This document shows, in pieces, positions 1 to 9,602 of a DNA stretch of 64,000 bases. The notes under the pieces were generated by a model. The model worked only from the letters and a program-made list of their open reading frames with translations. It made no database searches and was not told the DNA's origin. Position 1 is the stretch's first letter; every line of letters begins with the position of its first letter. The stretch comes from Devosiaceae bacterium (GTDB lineage Bacteria > Pseudomonadota > Alphaproteobacteria > Rhizobiales > Devosiaceae), in contig JAKISW010000011.1 of assembly GCA_021648375.1 (NCBI GenBank), positions 10,831 to 74,830 of the forward strand, read 5' to 3'. A program made the translations under genes and the position numbers.

Positions 1-533
1 TGTTGTGTTTTTATCACCCGGATGATTCTACCGATATAAAATTGCAACAGGAAACCACGATAAAACGCTTATTTGCTTCGGCTCGACGTAACAGGTTGGA
101 ATTTTTACTGGAAATTATCCCCTCTAAAGTCGCTGTTTGCGATGGCGAGACTGCGGGCACGATTATTCAGCGCTTCTATGAAATTGGTATCTATCCCGAC
201 TGGTGGAAACTTGAACCGATGACTAGCGAAATGGCATGGGCAAACACTTGTCGTATCATTCAAGAACACGACCCGTATTGTCGGGGTGTGGTGGTTCTGG
301 GGTTGGATGCCTCCCAAAATGCACTTGCAGAATGTTTTACTGCCGCCGCACGTCATGAACTTGTAAAAGGGTTTGCGGTCGGGCGCACAATCTTTAGTGA
401 TGCGGCGCGGGGGTGGATGAAGGGCGAAATTTCCGACGAGGCGGCCGTTCAGGATATGGCGAAAAAATACGCAGCATTATGCAGCACATGGGACAAGGCA
501 CGAGAGGCGAACAGATGGCGAGCATCCGCTTAA
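1..533 (+). CDS. iolC: IolC, C-terminal part with DUF2090 domain (partial, enters from the left edge)
   Basis: Only the last 177 or so codons are inside the window and the frame is open to the left edge. The fragment has the features of the DUF2090 domain that follows the PfkB sugar kinase domain in many proteobacterial IolC proteins (LLEIIPSK, PDWWKLEP, GVVVLGLDAS, KGFAVGRTIF). IolC phosphorylates 5-dehydro-2-deoxy-D-gluconate in inositol breakdown; the role of the DUF2090 part is less certain, an aldolase-like function having been suggested for the family. It overlaps the start of iolD by 19 bases, which points to translational coupling. The kinase domain itself lies outside the window, so the assignment rests on this domain plus the iolDEB neighbours. 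Confidence 0.85.
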   Translation, partial: LCFYHPDDSTDIKLQQETTIKRLFASARRNRLEFLLEIIPSKVAVCDGETAGTIIQRFYEIGIYPDWWKLEPMTSEMAWANTCRIIQEHDPYCRGVVVLGLDASQNALAECFTAAARHELVKGFAVGRTIFSDAARGWMKGEISDEAAVQDMAKKYAALCSTWDKAREANRWRASA

Positions 534-2341
534 CCGCAGCGCAGGCTCTGGTAAGATTTATCGAAAACCAGTTTAACGATGATGGGGACCGGATCATCGA
601 AGGTATCTGGGCAATTTTTGGTCATGGCAATGTGGCGGGCCTCGGCGAAGCGCTATATGATGCCCGTGACCGCTTGCCCACATATCGCGGCCATAACGAG
701 CAGACCATGGCCCATGCTGCTATTGCCTATGCCAAGCAATTAAATCGCAAACGTGCCATGGCGGTGACAAGCTCTATTGGTCCCGGAGCCACCAATATGG
801 TGACAGCGGCAGCGCTTGCCCATGTAAACCGGTTGCCAGTGTTATTGATCCCCGGCGATGTATTTGCCAGTCGCGGTCCTGATCCTGTGCTTCAGCAGGT
901 TGAAGATTTTAACGATGGCACCATCAGTGCCAATGATTGTTTTAAACCGGTCAGCCGTTATTTTGACCGCATAACCCGACCTGAACAACTGATTACCTCC
1001 CTGCCGCGCGCTTTTCAAACGCTAACCGATCCGGCTGATTGTGGTCCTGTTACCCTGTCATTCTGTCAGGATGTGCAGGCCGAAGCCTATGATTATCCGC
1101 TCACCATGTTTGAAAAAAAGATATGGGCAGCTCGGCGGCCAGAACCGGATGCGGATGAGCTGGCGCGTGCAGTCGCAGCGATTAAATCAGCCAAAAAACC
1201 GGTGATCATTGCCGGTGGTGGTGTGCATTATTCAATAAGCTGTGAAACGCTTGAAGATTTTGCACAGGCCCACAATATTCCGGTTGTTGAAACTCAGGCC
1301 GGAAAATCAGCACTGCACTGGCAGCATGATCTGGCCTTTGGTCCGGTGGGGGTGACGGGATCACAAAGCGCCAATTCCATTTGCGCCGATGCGGATGTAA
1401 TTATTGGTGTTGGTACGCGTTTTCAGGATTTCACAACCGGATCATGGTCAATTTTCAAAAACCCGGATCTAAAAATATTGGCGCTGAACATACAACCCTA
1501 TGATGCCATCAAGCATAATGCCTTGTCGCTGGTATGTGATGCCCGTGTTGGGTTGGAAAAATTGGGCGCAGCGCTTGGTGCCTATAAAGCGCCACACAGG
1601 GAGCAAACTATCCGTTCTGATTGGTATGCGGCGGTTGATGCTGTAACAGCACCGCCCAAAGATACCAACGCCTTGCCAACCGATATGCAGGTGATCGGTG
1701 CATTGCAGCGCGCAGCGACCAAAAAAACTGTAGTAATGAGCGCAGCAGGCACCATGCCGGGCGAACTGCACAAACTATGGAAATCAACCAATCCCGGTGC
1801 CTATCACATGGAATACGGGTTTAGCTGCATGGGATATGAAATTGCCGGTGCCATGGGCATTAAAATGGCCGAACCTTGGCGCGATGTAATATGCTTCACC
1901 GGAGACGGCACCTATATGATGGCCAATTCCGAATTGGCCACAGCTGTGATGATGGGCATTAATTATACGCTGATCATTACAGACAATCGCGGCTTTGGTT
2001 GCATTAACCGTTTGCAAATGGCCACCGGAGGTGCCGAGTTCAACAATTTGCTGGACCATGCAAAACATAAACAACCTGCAGCGATAGATTTTGTAAAACA
2101 TGCCGAAGCCATGGGGGCAAAGGCTATCAAAGTCTCATCAATTGCCGAACTGGAACAAGGTCTGGCACAGCGCACCGGCAAGGGCGTTGAGGTTTTTGTT
2201 GTCGATACAGACCCATACCCCTCAACTGAGGCAGGCGGGTGCTGGTGGGAAGTTGCGGTGCCCGAAATATCAAACAGAGAAGAAGTTAATCAGGCACGCG
2301 CCGAATATGAAGCCGCTCTAATTGAAAGAGATAAAATATGA
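515..2341 (+). CDS. iolD: 3D-(3,5/4)-trihydroxycyclohexane-1,2-dione acylhydrolase IolD
   Basis: A ThDP-dependent enzyme of 608 residues that hydrolytically opens the ring of the inosose dehydration product to give 5-deoxy-glucuronate. The N-terminal pyrimidine-binding part contains GHNEQTMAHAAIAYAKQ with the expected Glu, and the C-terminal part has the ThDP motif beginning at GDGTYMMANSELATA. The ATG at 515 is preferred over earlier in-frame codons because GAGAGG lies 7 bases before it and the protein then begins in the usual MASIRLTAAQALV way. The stop overlaps the ATG of iolE (ATGA). Length is normal for the family. Confidence 0.95.
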   Translation: MASIRLTAAQALVRFIENQFNDDGDRIIEGIWAIFGHGNVAGLGEALYDARDRLPTYRGHNEQTMAHAAIAYAKQLNRKRAMAVTSSIGPGATNMVTAAALAHVNRLPVLLIPGDVFASRGPDPVLQQVEDFNDGTISANDCFKPVSRYFDRITRPEQLITSLPRAFQTLTDPADCGPVTLSFCQDVQAEAYDYPLTMFEKKIWAARRPEPDADELARAVAAIKSAKKPVIIAGGGVHYSISCETLEDFAQAHNIPVVETQAGKSALHWQHDLAFGPVGVTGSQSANSICADADVIIGVGTRFQDFTTGSWSIFKNPDLKILALNIQPYDAIKHNALSLVCDARVGLEKLGAALGAYKAPHREQTIRSDWYAAVDAVTAPPKDTNALPTDMQVIGALQRAATKKTVVMSAAGTMPGELHKLWKSTNPGAYHMEYGFSCMGYEIAGAMGIKMAEPWRDVICFTGDGTYMMANSELATAVMMGINYTLIITDNRGFGCINRLQMATGGAEFNNLLDHAKHKQPAAIDFVKHAEAMGAKAIKVSSIAELEQGLAQRTGKGVEVFVVDTDPYPSTEAGGCWWEVAVPEISNREEVNQARAEYEAALIERDKI

Positions 2342-3237
2342 TCCTTTATGGCACCAACCCGATTGCCTGGTCCAATGATGATGACCTTACTCTTGGCGCT
2401 CATATCAGTCTGGAACAATGCCTTAGTGATGCGGGTGAGATTGGTTTTGATGGCATCGAGAAGGGCCACAAAATGCCTCTTGATCCAGAGGAGTTGGCTG
2501 CGGCTCTTGCACCCCATGGGTTGCGCTTCATTTCCGGCTGGTATTCGCTCAATTTGCTGGACCGTTCACCAGAGGATGAAAAAAAGGCGATTCAGCCGCA
2601 TCTTGATCTGTTAAAAGCTATGGGATGCAAAATCTGCATTGTTTGCGAAACATCCAATGCGATCCACGGTGCCGATGATATTTCGGTTAATGACAAGCCT
2701 GTTCTGGCGGATGATCAATGGGAGAAATTTGGCGCGGATGTTGAAGAAATTTCCCAATTCTGTGCAGATCAGGGGATCACGCTGGCCTATCATCATCATA
2801 TGGGAACGGTCGTTGAAACCCCGGATGAAACCGAGCGATTTATGAGCGTGACCGGACCGGCCACCAAATTGCTTTTTGATACCGGTCATTGCTATTTTGG
2901 TGGTGGTGATCCGGCCGAAATTTTGGCTCGTCACATGGATCGGGTGGCCCATATCCACGCAAAAAATGTACGTCCGTCGGTGATGTCGGTGGTGCGCGAA
3001 CAAGGACTATCGTTTCTCGAAGGTGTGCGCCGTGGAGTATTCACTGTGCCGGGGGATAGCGAAGGAGGGGTGATGTTTGAGCCGGTGCTCGCTATTGCGG
3101 CAGCCCATGATTATCAGGGCTGGCTGGTGATCGAAGCCGAGCAGGACCCGGTGGTGCACAATCCTTTTAAATATCAGTCCATGGGTCTTAAAGCACTAAA
3201 ACAAATGGCAAATTCTGTTGGATTGGATAAGGGATAA
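2338..3237 (+). CDS. iolE: Inosose dehydratase IolE
   Basis: A 299-residue TIM-barrel protein of the xylose isomerase-like family. IolE dehydrates 2-keto-myo-inositol (scyllo-inosose) to the trihydroxycyclohexane-dione used by IolD. Metal-binding segments are visible: AYHHHMGTVVE, FDTGHCYFGGGDP, HIHAKNV and VIEAEQDP, which carry the His, Asp and Glu ligands expected in this fold. The start overlaps the iolD stop by four bases (ATGA) and the stop overlaps the iolB ATG by one base (TAATG), so D, E and B are almost certainly one transcript and translationally coupled. Confidence 0.95.
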   Translation: MILYGTNPIAWSNDDDLTLGAHISLEQCLSDAGEIGFDGIEKGHKMPLDPEELAAALAPHGLRFISGWYSLNLLDRSPEDEKKAIQPHLDLLKAMGCKICIVCETSNAIHGADDISVNDKPVLADDQWEKFGADVEEISQFCADQGITLAYHHHMGTVVETPDETERFMSVTGPATKLLFDTGHCYFGGGDPAEILARHMDRVAHIHAKNVRPSVMSVVREQGLSFLEGVRRGVFTVPGDSEGGVMFEPVLAIAAAHDYQGWLVIEAEQDPVVHNPFKYQSMGLKALKQMANSVGLDKG

Positions 3238-4043
3238 TGGCAAATCTGCTAAGAAAACCAATATCTGAAAGCGGCAAGGTCCACAATATTTCCCCAAAAA
3301 GCGCCGACTGGGATTATGTGGGCTTTGGACTTTATCATTTGAAGGCCGGTGAACGGGTTAGTGAGCAAACCGGCCCGCGCGAAGTGATTTTGGTTCTGGT
3401 TGAAGGCCGTGCACAAATATCTGTCGCGGGGCAGGATTTTGGTGAGTTGGGGCAGCGAATGAGCGTGTTCGAGCGCCTGCCGCCTGCCTGTGTCTATGCG
3501 CCCAACGGGGCGGACTGGACGGCTAAGGCTACCAGTGACTGTGTGCTGGCGGTTTGTTCTGCACCGGGCGCAAGTGGCCATGAAGCTGCGGTAATAGGTC
3601 CAAAAGATATTGAGCTGGAAGAGCGCGGCAAGGGCGCAAATACACGCTATATCCACAATATCGCCATGGAAAACCGCGATGTTGCCGACAGTTTGCTGGT
3701 AACGGAGGTGTTTACACCTAGCGGAAACTGGTCATCCTACCCCCCCCATCGCCATGACGAAAATAATTTTCCTCACATGACATATCTGGAAGAAACCTAT
3801 TACCACCGGCTTAATCCGGCGCAGGGTTTCGGATTCCAACGGGTTTTTACCGAGGATGGGGATCTGGATGAAACCATGGCGGTTAGTGATGGCGATGTAG
3901 TGCTTGTGCCGCGTGGCCATCACCCGTGTGCTGCGCCCTACGGGTATGAAATGTACTACTTAAATGTCATGGCCGGGCCATTACGCAAATGGCGGTTCCA
4001 GAACCATCCCGATCACGACTGGATATTTCAGCGCGATAAATAA
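3237..4043 (+). CDS. iolB: 5-deoxy-glucuronate isomerase IolB
   Basis: A 268-residue double-cupin protein that isomerises 5-deoxy-D-glucuronate to 5-dehydro-2-deoxy-D-gluconate, the substrate of IolC. The metal site shows as YPPHRHDENNFP followed by LEETYYHR and, near the C terminus, PRGHHPCAAPYGYEMYYLNVMAGP, which is highly characteristic of IolB. It is the last gene before a clear terminator, so iolC-D-E-B form the end of one operon. Length is typical. Confidence 0.95.
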   Translation: MANLLRKPISESGKVHNISPKSADWDYVGFGLYHLKAGERVSEQTGPREVILVLVEGRAQISVAGQDFGELGQRMSVFERLPPACVYAPNGADWTAKATSDCVLAVCSAPGASGHEAAVIGPKDIELEERGKGANTRYIHNIAMENRDVADSLLVTEVFTPSGNWSSYPPHRHDENNFPHMTYLEETYYHRLNPAQGFGFQRVFTEDGDLDETMAVSDGDVVLVPRGHHPCAAPYGYEMYYLNVMAGPLRKWRFQNHPDHDWIFQRDK

Positions 4044-4054
4044 TTCTCCCTGAG

Positions 4055-4085
4055 CTCTGCCCCTTTGCAGGGGCGGAGTTTTTTT
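4055..4085 (+). terminator. Rho-independent terminator after iolB
   Basis: A 10-bp stem (4055-4064 with 4069-4078, one G-T pair) closes a TTGC loop and is followed by seven T residues. It lies 11 bases after the iolB stop and 50 bases before mmsA, so mmsA may have its own promoter or rely on readthrough. Confidence 0.85.
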
Positions 4086-4135
4086 GAAAAACTCTGCTTA
4101 AAAACTGTCAAACCAAAATTGCACAGGATAAAACC

Positions 4136-5638
4136 ATGTCTAAAATCACCCATTTCATTAACGGCGCGCCCTTTGCAGGCGATTCTGATCGCGCGGCTGA
4201 GGTCTTTAACCCGGCCACCGGCTCAGTCGAAAAATCCGTTGTTTTAGCGTCCAGCGCTGATGTGGACACAGCAGTGGCGGCAGCAAAATCCGCATGGCCA
4301 AAATGGTCAAAAACTCCGGCATTACGTCGAGTGCGTATCCTTGATCGGTTCAAAAATATTCTTTGGGATCGTGGCGATCAACTGGCCAAAATCATTTCAG
4401 CCGAACATGGCAAGACCCATGACGACGCCCTTGGCGAAGTCACTCGCGGGCTTGAAGTTGTTGAATTCGCAACCTCGGCACCCTCTTTTCTGAAAGGAGA
4501 ATTCAGCGAAAACGTTGGCACCGGGGTGGACAGTTATATGATCCGCCAATCCCTTGGGGTTTGCGCCGGAATCACGCCCTTCAACTTTCCGGTGATGGTG
4601 CCAATGTGGATGTTCCCGATAGCTTTGGCGACCGGTAATACCTTTATCCTAAAACCGTCGGAACGTGACCCCTCCGCATCACTCTTACTGGCACAATGGC
4701 TGAAAGAGGCTGGCCTTCCGGACGGTGTTTTCAACGTGATTAATGGAGACAAAGTGGCAGTGGACGCTTTGCTGCATCACCCGGATGTCAAGGCGATCAG
4801 TTTTGTGGGCTCAACACCAATAGCGCAATATATCCATAAAACCGGCACGGCTAATGGCAAGCGAGTACAGGCTCTGGGCGGAGCAAAAAACCACATGATT
4901 ATCATGCCCGATGCGGATATGGACATGGCCGCAAGCGCACTGATGGGCGCGGGATTTGGTTCTGCCGGTGAGCGCTGCATGGCGATCTCGGTTGCGGTTC
5001 CTGTAACTGATGCGGTCGCAGATGCGCTGATTGAAAAACTGATGCCGCAAATCAAGGCTCTAAAGATTGGTCCGGCTTCAGACCCATCTTCACAGATGGG
5101 CCCGCTTATTACGGCACAGCATTTATCCAAAGTTAAGGGTTACATAACCAGTGGTGAAGAACAGGGTGCCAAAATTGTGATTGATGGGCGCAATTTCAAG
5201 CAAGACAAACTCGGTTATGAAAACGGACATTTTATTGGCGGCACGCTTTTGGATAATGTCACTCAGGACATGACCTGTTATAAAGAGGAAATCTTTGGAC
5301 CGGTGCTCTTAGTTGTTCGCAAAGGGTCTTATCAGGATGCTATCGATCTGATCCATGGCCACGAATATGCCAACGGAACGGCAATATTCACCCGTGATGG
5401 CGATGTTGCACGCAATTTCAGCCAGGATATAGAAGTGGGAATGGTTGGCATCAATGTGCCAATTCCGGTGCCAATGGCTTTTCACAGTTTTGGTGGCTGG
5501 AAATCTTCTATTTTTGGGGACCACCATATGCATGGTATGGAGGGCGTGCGATTTTTCACCCGTATCAAGACAACAACAACGCGTTGGCCATCTGGAATGC
5601 GCACCGATCCTGAATTTACCATGCCAACATTGGGATAA
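4136..5638 (+). CDS. mmsA: CoA-acylating methylmalonate-semialdehyde / malonate-semialdehyde dehydrogenase
   Basis: A 500-residue aldehyde dehydrogenase that converts malonate semialdehyde (from inositol) or methylmalonate semialdehyde (from valine) to acetyl-CoA or propionyl-CoA. Family marks are TPFNFPVMVPMWMFPIA, LKPSERDPSA, GGAKNHMIIMPDADMD and the catalytic cysteine in AGERCMAIS. GGAKNH in place of the GGK or GGN found in ordinary aldehyde dehydrogenases is typical of the CoA-acylating MmsA/IolA group. Location after iolB makes it the last step of the inositol path here; the same enzyme commonly serves valine degradation, which the sequence cannot exclude. Confidence 0.93.
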   Translation: MSKITHFINGAPFAGDSDRAAEVFNPATGSVEKSVVLASSADVDTAVAAAKSAWPKWSKTPALRRVRILDRFKNILWDRGDQLAKIISAEHGKTHDDALGEVTRGLEVVEFATSAPSFLKGEFSENVGTGVDSYMIRQSLGVCAGITPFNFPVMVPMWMFPIALATGNTFILKPSERDPSASLLLAQWLKEAGLPDGVFNVINGDKVAVDALLHHPDVKAISFVGSTPIAQYIHKTGTANGKRVQALGGAKNHMIIMPDADMDMAASALMGAGFGSAGERCMAISVAVPVTDAVADALIEKLMPQIKALKIGPASDPSSQMGPLITAQHLSKVKGYITSGEEQGAKIVIDGRNFKQDKLGYENGHFIGGTLLDNVTQDMTCYKEEIFGPVLLVVRKGSYQDAIDLIHGHEYANGTAIFTRDGDVARNFSQDIEVGMVGINVPIPVPMAFHSFGGWKSSIFGDHHMHGMEGVRFFTRIKTTTTRWPSGMRTDPEFTMPTLG

Positions 5639-5641
5639 AGT

Positions 5642-6754
5642 ATGAAAAACAATTTGGGAGTAGCGTTGATAGGTACCGGTTTTATGGGCAAGGTGCATGC
5701 TTTGGCATGGCAGGCTGTGCAGCCGGTCTTTGGCACCGATGTCAAACCTCGCCTTGAGATTTTGTGTGATCAACCAGCGGACCGAGCAACTGAGCTGGCC
5801 GAACAATTCGGGTTTGCCCGGGCAACTGATGATTGGCGCACGGCAATCCTTGACCCGGCCGTGGATGTGGTTTCGATTACCACACCAAACAAGCTTCATG
5901 CTCAAATGGTGATAGCGGCGGCCAATGCGGGCAAGCATATCTGGTGTGAAAAACCGCTAGCCGTAACACTTGAAGATGCCAGAGCCATGGCAAAAGCAGT
6001 GGAGCAGTCCGGGGTGGCTGCAATTTTTGGCTATAATTACACCCAAAACCCCACTTTTTTGCATGCGGTTGATCTGATTAAAAGTGGTGCAATTGGTCGT
6101 TTGATCCATTTTCGTGGATTTGTTGATGAGGATTATCAGGCGGATCCATCTACTCCGTGGACCTGGCGATCATTACGCTCTGAGGCCGGTCTGGGAGTGC
6201 TGGGCGATCTTACCTGCCATCTGATCAGCCTGGCTCTGCGCCTGATGGGACCGGTTGCAGTAACATCGGCTGATATGCAAACGGTTCACCACATCCGCCC
6301 GTTAGAGGATGGATCTGGAACCGGTGAAGTTGAAAATGAAGATATTGCCAGTGCGCTTTTGCGGTTTGAAAACGGTGCGCAGGGGGTGATTTCCTCATCC
6401 CGGGTGGCCTGGGGGCGTAAAAGCCGTCTGTCTTTTGAGGTGCATGGAGACAAGGGCATGATCTGTTTTGATCAGGAGCGCATGAACGAATTGCAGCTTT
6501 ATTTAGCTGAAGGTCCAAAATCACAACAGGGGTTCAAAACAATCCTGACGGGACCAGCACATCCGCTTTATGCCAATTTCAACCCGGCACCGGGCCACAC
6601 ACTTGGCTTCCAGGACCAAAAAACCATCGAGGCCGCAGCATTCCTTGATATGATTTCAGGGAAAGACAGCAATGGTGTTGGCATGCAAGAGGCACTTTTA
6701 ATTGAGGAAACAATTCACGCAATTGCCCGTGCCGCTAAAAACAGCCTTCCTTAA
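5642..6754 (+). CDS. Gfo/Idh/MocA family NAD(P)-dependent dehydrogenase, probable inositol or sugar dehydrogenase
   Basis: A 370-residue oxidoreductase with an N-terminal Rossmann fold (ALIGTGFMGKVHA) and the family catalytic motif in WCEKPLAV (Glu-Lys-Pro). The C-terminal substrate domain has GDLTCHLISLALRLMG with the conserved Asp and His. It starts three bases after the mmsA stop, so it belongs to the inositol gene set. It could oxidise myo- or scyllo-inositol or a related polyol; sequence alone does not separate these and it need not be the main IolG. Its stop overlaps the stop of the convergent nuoN-like gene by two bases. Confidence 0.8.
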   Translation: MKNNLGVALIGTGFMGKVHALAWQAVQPVFGTDVKPRLEILCDQPADRATELAEQFGFARATDDWRTAILDPAVDVVSITTPNKLHAQMVIAAANAGKHIWCEKPLAVTLEDARAMAKAVEQSGVAAIFGYNYTQNPTFLHAVDLIKSGAIGRLIHFRGFVDEDYQADPSTPWTWRSLRSEAGLGVLGDLTCHLISLALRLMGPVAVTSADMQTVHHIRPLEDGSGTGEVENEDIASALLRFENGAQGVISSSRVAWGRKSRLSFEVHGDKGMICFDQERMNELQLYLAEGPKSQQGFKTILTGPAHPLYANFNPAPGHTLGFQDQKTIEAAAFLDMISGKDSNGVGMQEALLIEETIHAIARAAKNSLP

Positions 6755-8121
6755 AAAATACTGGCACCAGTAAAAACCTGAGTTATCAAGCCAAACAAAA
6801 GCGTTATGGCCAGTGTCAAAACCCAAACAATTGTGGTTGCCAATGTGGATTTTTGCTCAGATTTCGCCTCTTTTTCTGCCATATACATGGCAACAATCAC
6901 CCGAAGATAAACCGCAAGCGAAAGAACTGAATTCAAAATTGCAATGATTACCAGCCATAAAAATCCGGCTTCGATTGCAGCGCCAAACAATAGCGCCTTG
7001 CCAAAAAACCCAAACAGGGGAGGGATGCCGGCCAGCGAAAGCAAAAACACCACCATAGCCACACCCACAATTGACGACCTGCGTCCCAGCCCGGTGAATT
7101 TATCCATATCCCGTCCGCCCACAAGGATAATGGCAAACGCCCCGATATTCATCGCTGCATAGGCGGCACCAAATATAATCAACGAATCCAGCGCCAGAGC
7201 ACTAAAGCCAATAGCCACCAGTCCCAACAAAAAATATCCGGATTGGGCAATTGAAGAATAGGCAAGCAAGCGCACCAGATTGCTTTGCACCAGCGCCGTG
7301 AGATATCCATAGGTCATGCTAAGAGCGGCAAGTATCGCGATTGCCCATTGCCAACCGGTCGCAATCGGCAAATAGGTAAAAACCTGCGCCAATGCAAAAA
7401 TTGCCGCCAGCTTGGTAACCACCGACATATAGGCGGCAACCGATATGGGCGCTCCGTCATAGGCATCCGGTGCCCAGAAATGAAACGGCACAAGAGCCGC
7501 CTTATATCCAAGACCCACCAATAGCGCCAACAAACCAGCCGCTGCTAGTAGTGGTTTATCACCAATGGTGACCAAGGCACTAAACAGGGTTGATCCTGCC
7601 CCCGCATACCAAAAGGTCACTCCATAAATCATCACAGCTCCGGCCACCGAGCCATAGACTAAAAACTTCATGGATGCTTCGGTTGCCGCATCATCAGCAG
7701 GATAGGCAACCAGTGCAAACGAGCCAAGTCCGGTCAGCACCACACCGAGCACGATCAGCATTACATCACCACTTCCCGAAAGCATCAATGCTCCAAGAGA
7801 AACCAGAACCATCAGGCTGTAAACACTGCCCTCGCGAAATCTCCCCGCCAATTCGCCTCGCGCCAAAAGCAGGGAAAGAGCGGTTGCAGGAAGCAAGATC
7901 AGTTTTGACCATACGGCTATATAATTTATTCTGTAGGTGCCACCAAACACCGATGCATCCGTTCCCAGCAACAGGTATGATTGCCAGGTGGCCAGAGCCA
8001 GACCGGCAAGACCGATTGCCAGCACCACACGGGAAAATCTAACCATTTCACCGATCAACATCAGCGTCACGGTGATCATCAAAATAAGTTCTGGCAGCAG
8101 CAGTGAAAGATCGCGACCCAT
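6751..8121 (-). CDS. NuoN-like antiporter subunit of a complex I-like membrane complex
   Basis: A 456-residue polytopic membrane protein of the proton-conducting NuoL/M/N family. The channel motif YKAALVPFHFWAPDAYDGAP and the following lysine segment (SVVTKLAAIFALAQ) are kept. In the fifth helix region, where NuoN normally has a buried glutamate (as in GLELQSL), this protein reads GVVLTGLGSF, so by eye the Glu is replaced by Val. Start at 8121 is chosen because its ATG overlaps the nuoM-like stop (TAATG); the longer frame would reach into the neighbour. It is the last gene of the A-to-N cluster read from 15447 down to 6751. Confidence 0.9.
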   Translation of the reverse strand: MGRDLSLLLPELILMITVTLMLIGEMVRFSRVVLAIGLAGLALATWQSYLLLGTDASVFGGTYRINYIAVWSKLILLPATALSLLLARGELAGRFREGSVYSLMVLVSLGALMLSGSGDVMLIVLGVVLTGLGSFALVAYPADDAATEASMKFLVYGSVAGAVMIYGVTFWYAGAGSTLFSALVTIGDKPLLAAAGLLALLVGLGYKAALVPFHFWAPDAYDGAPISVAAYMSVVTKLAAIFALAQVFTYLPIATGWQWAIAILAALSMTYGYLTALVQSNLVRLLAYSSIAQSGYFLLGLVAIGFSALALDSLIIFGAAYAAMNIGAFAIILVGGRDMDKFTGLGRRSSIVGVAMVVFLLSLAGIPPLFGFFGKALLFGAAIEAGFLWLVIIAILNSVLSLAVYLRVIVAMYMAEKEAKSEQKSTLATTIVWVLTLAITLLFGLITQVFTGASIF

Positions 8122-9590
8122 TACAACCCCATACTTGTTGTGGTAATGTTGATAAGGTTCAGCAACCATGAGGGGGCAACGCCAATGGCGATGGTCAACA
8201 CAATCAATGGCACCAGAACAATTATCTCACGCCGGTCAAGATCAGCCATTTTTGACCATTTCTCATTGGTTTCACCTAAAAACACTGCACTTATTGAGCG
8301 CAGATAAAGCGCTGCAACAACAACAATTGCCAATATCGAAATCACCGCCCATGGGGAGACATTAAGCGTGGCCAGAAAAATCTGAAACTCGGCGGGAAAG
8401 TGGGCAAGTCCGGGCAGCCCGAGCGAGGCAAAAGCCATTAAAATATAGGTCCAGCCCATTATGGGAACAACTTTTAACAAACCCCCAAACTGATCCATCT
8501 CCCTTGTATGGGCACGGTCTTTAAGCATGCCCACCAGAAAAAACAGTGCGCCGGTAACCAGCCCATGGCTGATCATTTGCAGGGTTGCACCATCAAGGGC
8601 AATTGATCGCATTTTTGGGTCGGTTGCCATCGCCGCAATCGCCACCGCAATGACCACATACCCCATATGATTGACCGAAGTATAAGCGATCATGCGCTTG
8701 AGATCGCTTTGGGCCAGCGCCACAAAGGCTCCATATATGGCCCCGACCACCCCGACAGCCAACACAACTGTTCCAGCGTCGGCAAACGCCTCAGGCGTCA
8801 TTTGCAGGGCAAATCTAACCAGACCATAGGTGCCAAATTTAAGCATCACACCGGCAAGAATAACCGAGCCAACAGTAGGTGCCTGCACATGGGCCGCCGG
8901 TAGCCATGTATGCACCGGAAAAGCAGGAATCTTAACCGCAAACGTAAACAGCATGGCAATCAGCGCCAGCATGCCTCCAACCCCCAGCAGCGGCGGCATA
9001 TCAATCCACACCCGCATGTCAAACGTATAGGGGTCTGAAGCCAAAAACATCCCAAGAATTGCCAACAACAGCGGCAGACTGCCCAGCAATGTATAAAGGA
9101 AAAACATCAGAGCTGCCTTTTGGCGCTCCACTCCACCCCACCCGGCAATCATGAAATACATGGAGACCAGAGAGACTTCAAAAAACACATAAAAAAGCAA
9201 CGCATCAAGGGCCACAAAAGTGCCAATGGAAGCGGTTTCAAGCATCAGCATCAGGATTACAAAACTGCGCGCCCTGTCGCCGGACTTGGCCTGATATATA
9301 AAAGCCAAAAGGAACAAAAGCGCGCTCAGCAAAACCAGTGGCAGGCTTATGCCATCCACTCCGACCCGATAGGCAGCACCAATGGCCTCGATCCATGTGA
9401 CTTCTTCCACCTGCGCAAATCCGCCCGGCACTATTCCGCGCGACCAGATCACCAACGTCACCAAAAGAGTGAGCGCGCTGGCAATAATTCCAACCGTGTG
9501 AGCAAACTTGCTGGAACTTTTTGGCAGCGCCATCAATAGCAGCGCACCCACAAGGGGCAAAAAAACAGCAATGGAAATAACCGGGATCAT
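8121..9590 (-). CDS. NuoM-like antiporter subunit of a complex I-like membrane complex
   Basis: A 489-residue, roughly 14-helix protein of the NuoM family. Residues needed for proton transfer look intact: Glu in LLFYVFFEVSLVSMYFMI, Lys in KIPAFPVHTWLPAAH and the downstream Lys in LAGVMLKFGTYG. It therefore looks like a working ion channel subunit. It lies 12 bases after the nuoL-like gene and overlaps nuoN-like by one base. In canonical complex I it is one of three antiporter units driven by quinone reduction; in this cluster the redox subunits are missing. Confidence 0.92.
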   Translation of the reverse strand: MIPVISIAVFLPLVGALLLMALPKSSSKFAHTVGIIASALTLLVTLVIWSRGIVPGGFAQVEEVTWIEAIGAAYRVGVDGISLPLVLLSALLFLLAFIYQAKSGDRARSFVILMLMLETASIGTFVALDALLFYVFFEVSLVSMYFMIAGWGGVERQKAALMFFLYTLLGSLPLLLAILGMFLASDPYTFDMRVWIDMPPLLGVGGMLALIAMLFTFAVKIPAFPVHTWLPAAHVQAPTVGSVILAGVMLKFGTYGLVRFALQMTPEAFADAGTVVLAVGVVGAIYGAFVALAQSDLKRMIAYTSVNHMGYVVIAVAIAAMATDPKMRSIALDGATLQMISHGLVTGALFFLVGMLKDRAHTREMDQFGGLLKVVPIMGWTYILMAFASLGLPGLAHFPAEFQIFLATLNVSPWAVISILAIVVVAALYLRSISAVFLGETNEKWSKMADLDRREIIVLVPLIVLTIAIGVAPSWLLNLINITTTSMGL

Positions 9591-9602
9591 GCTCTGACCT
9601 CC

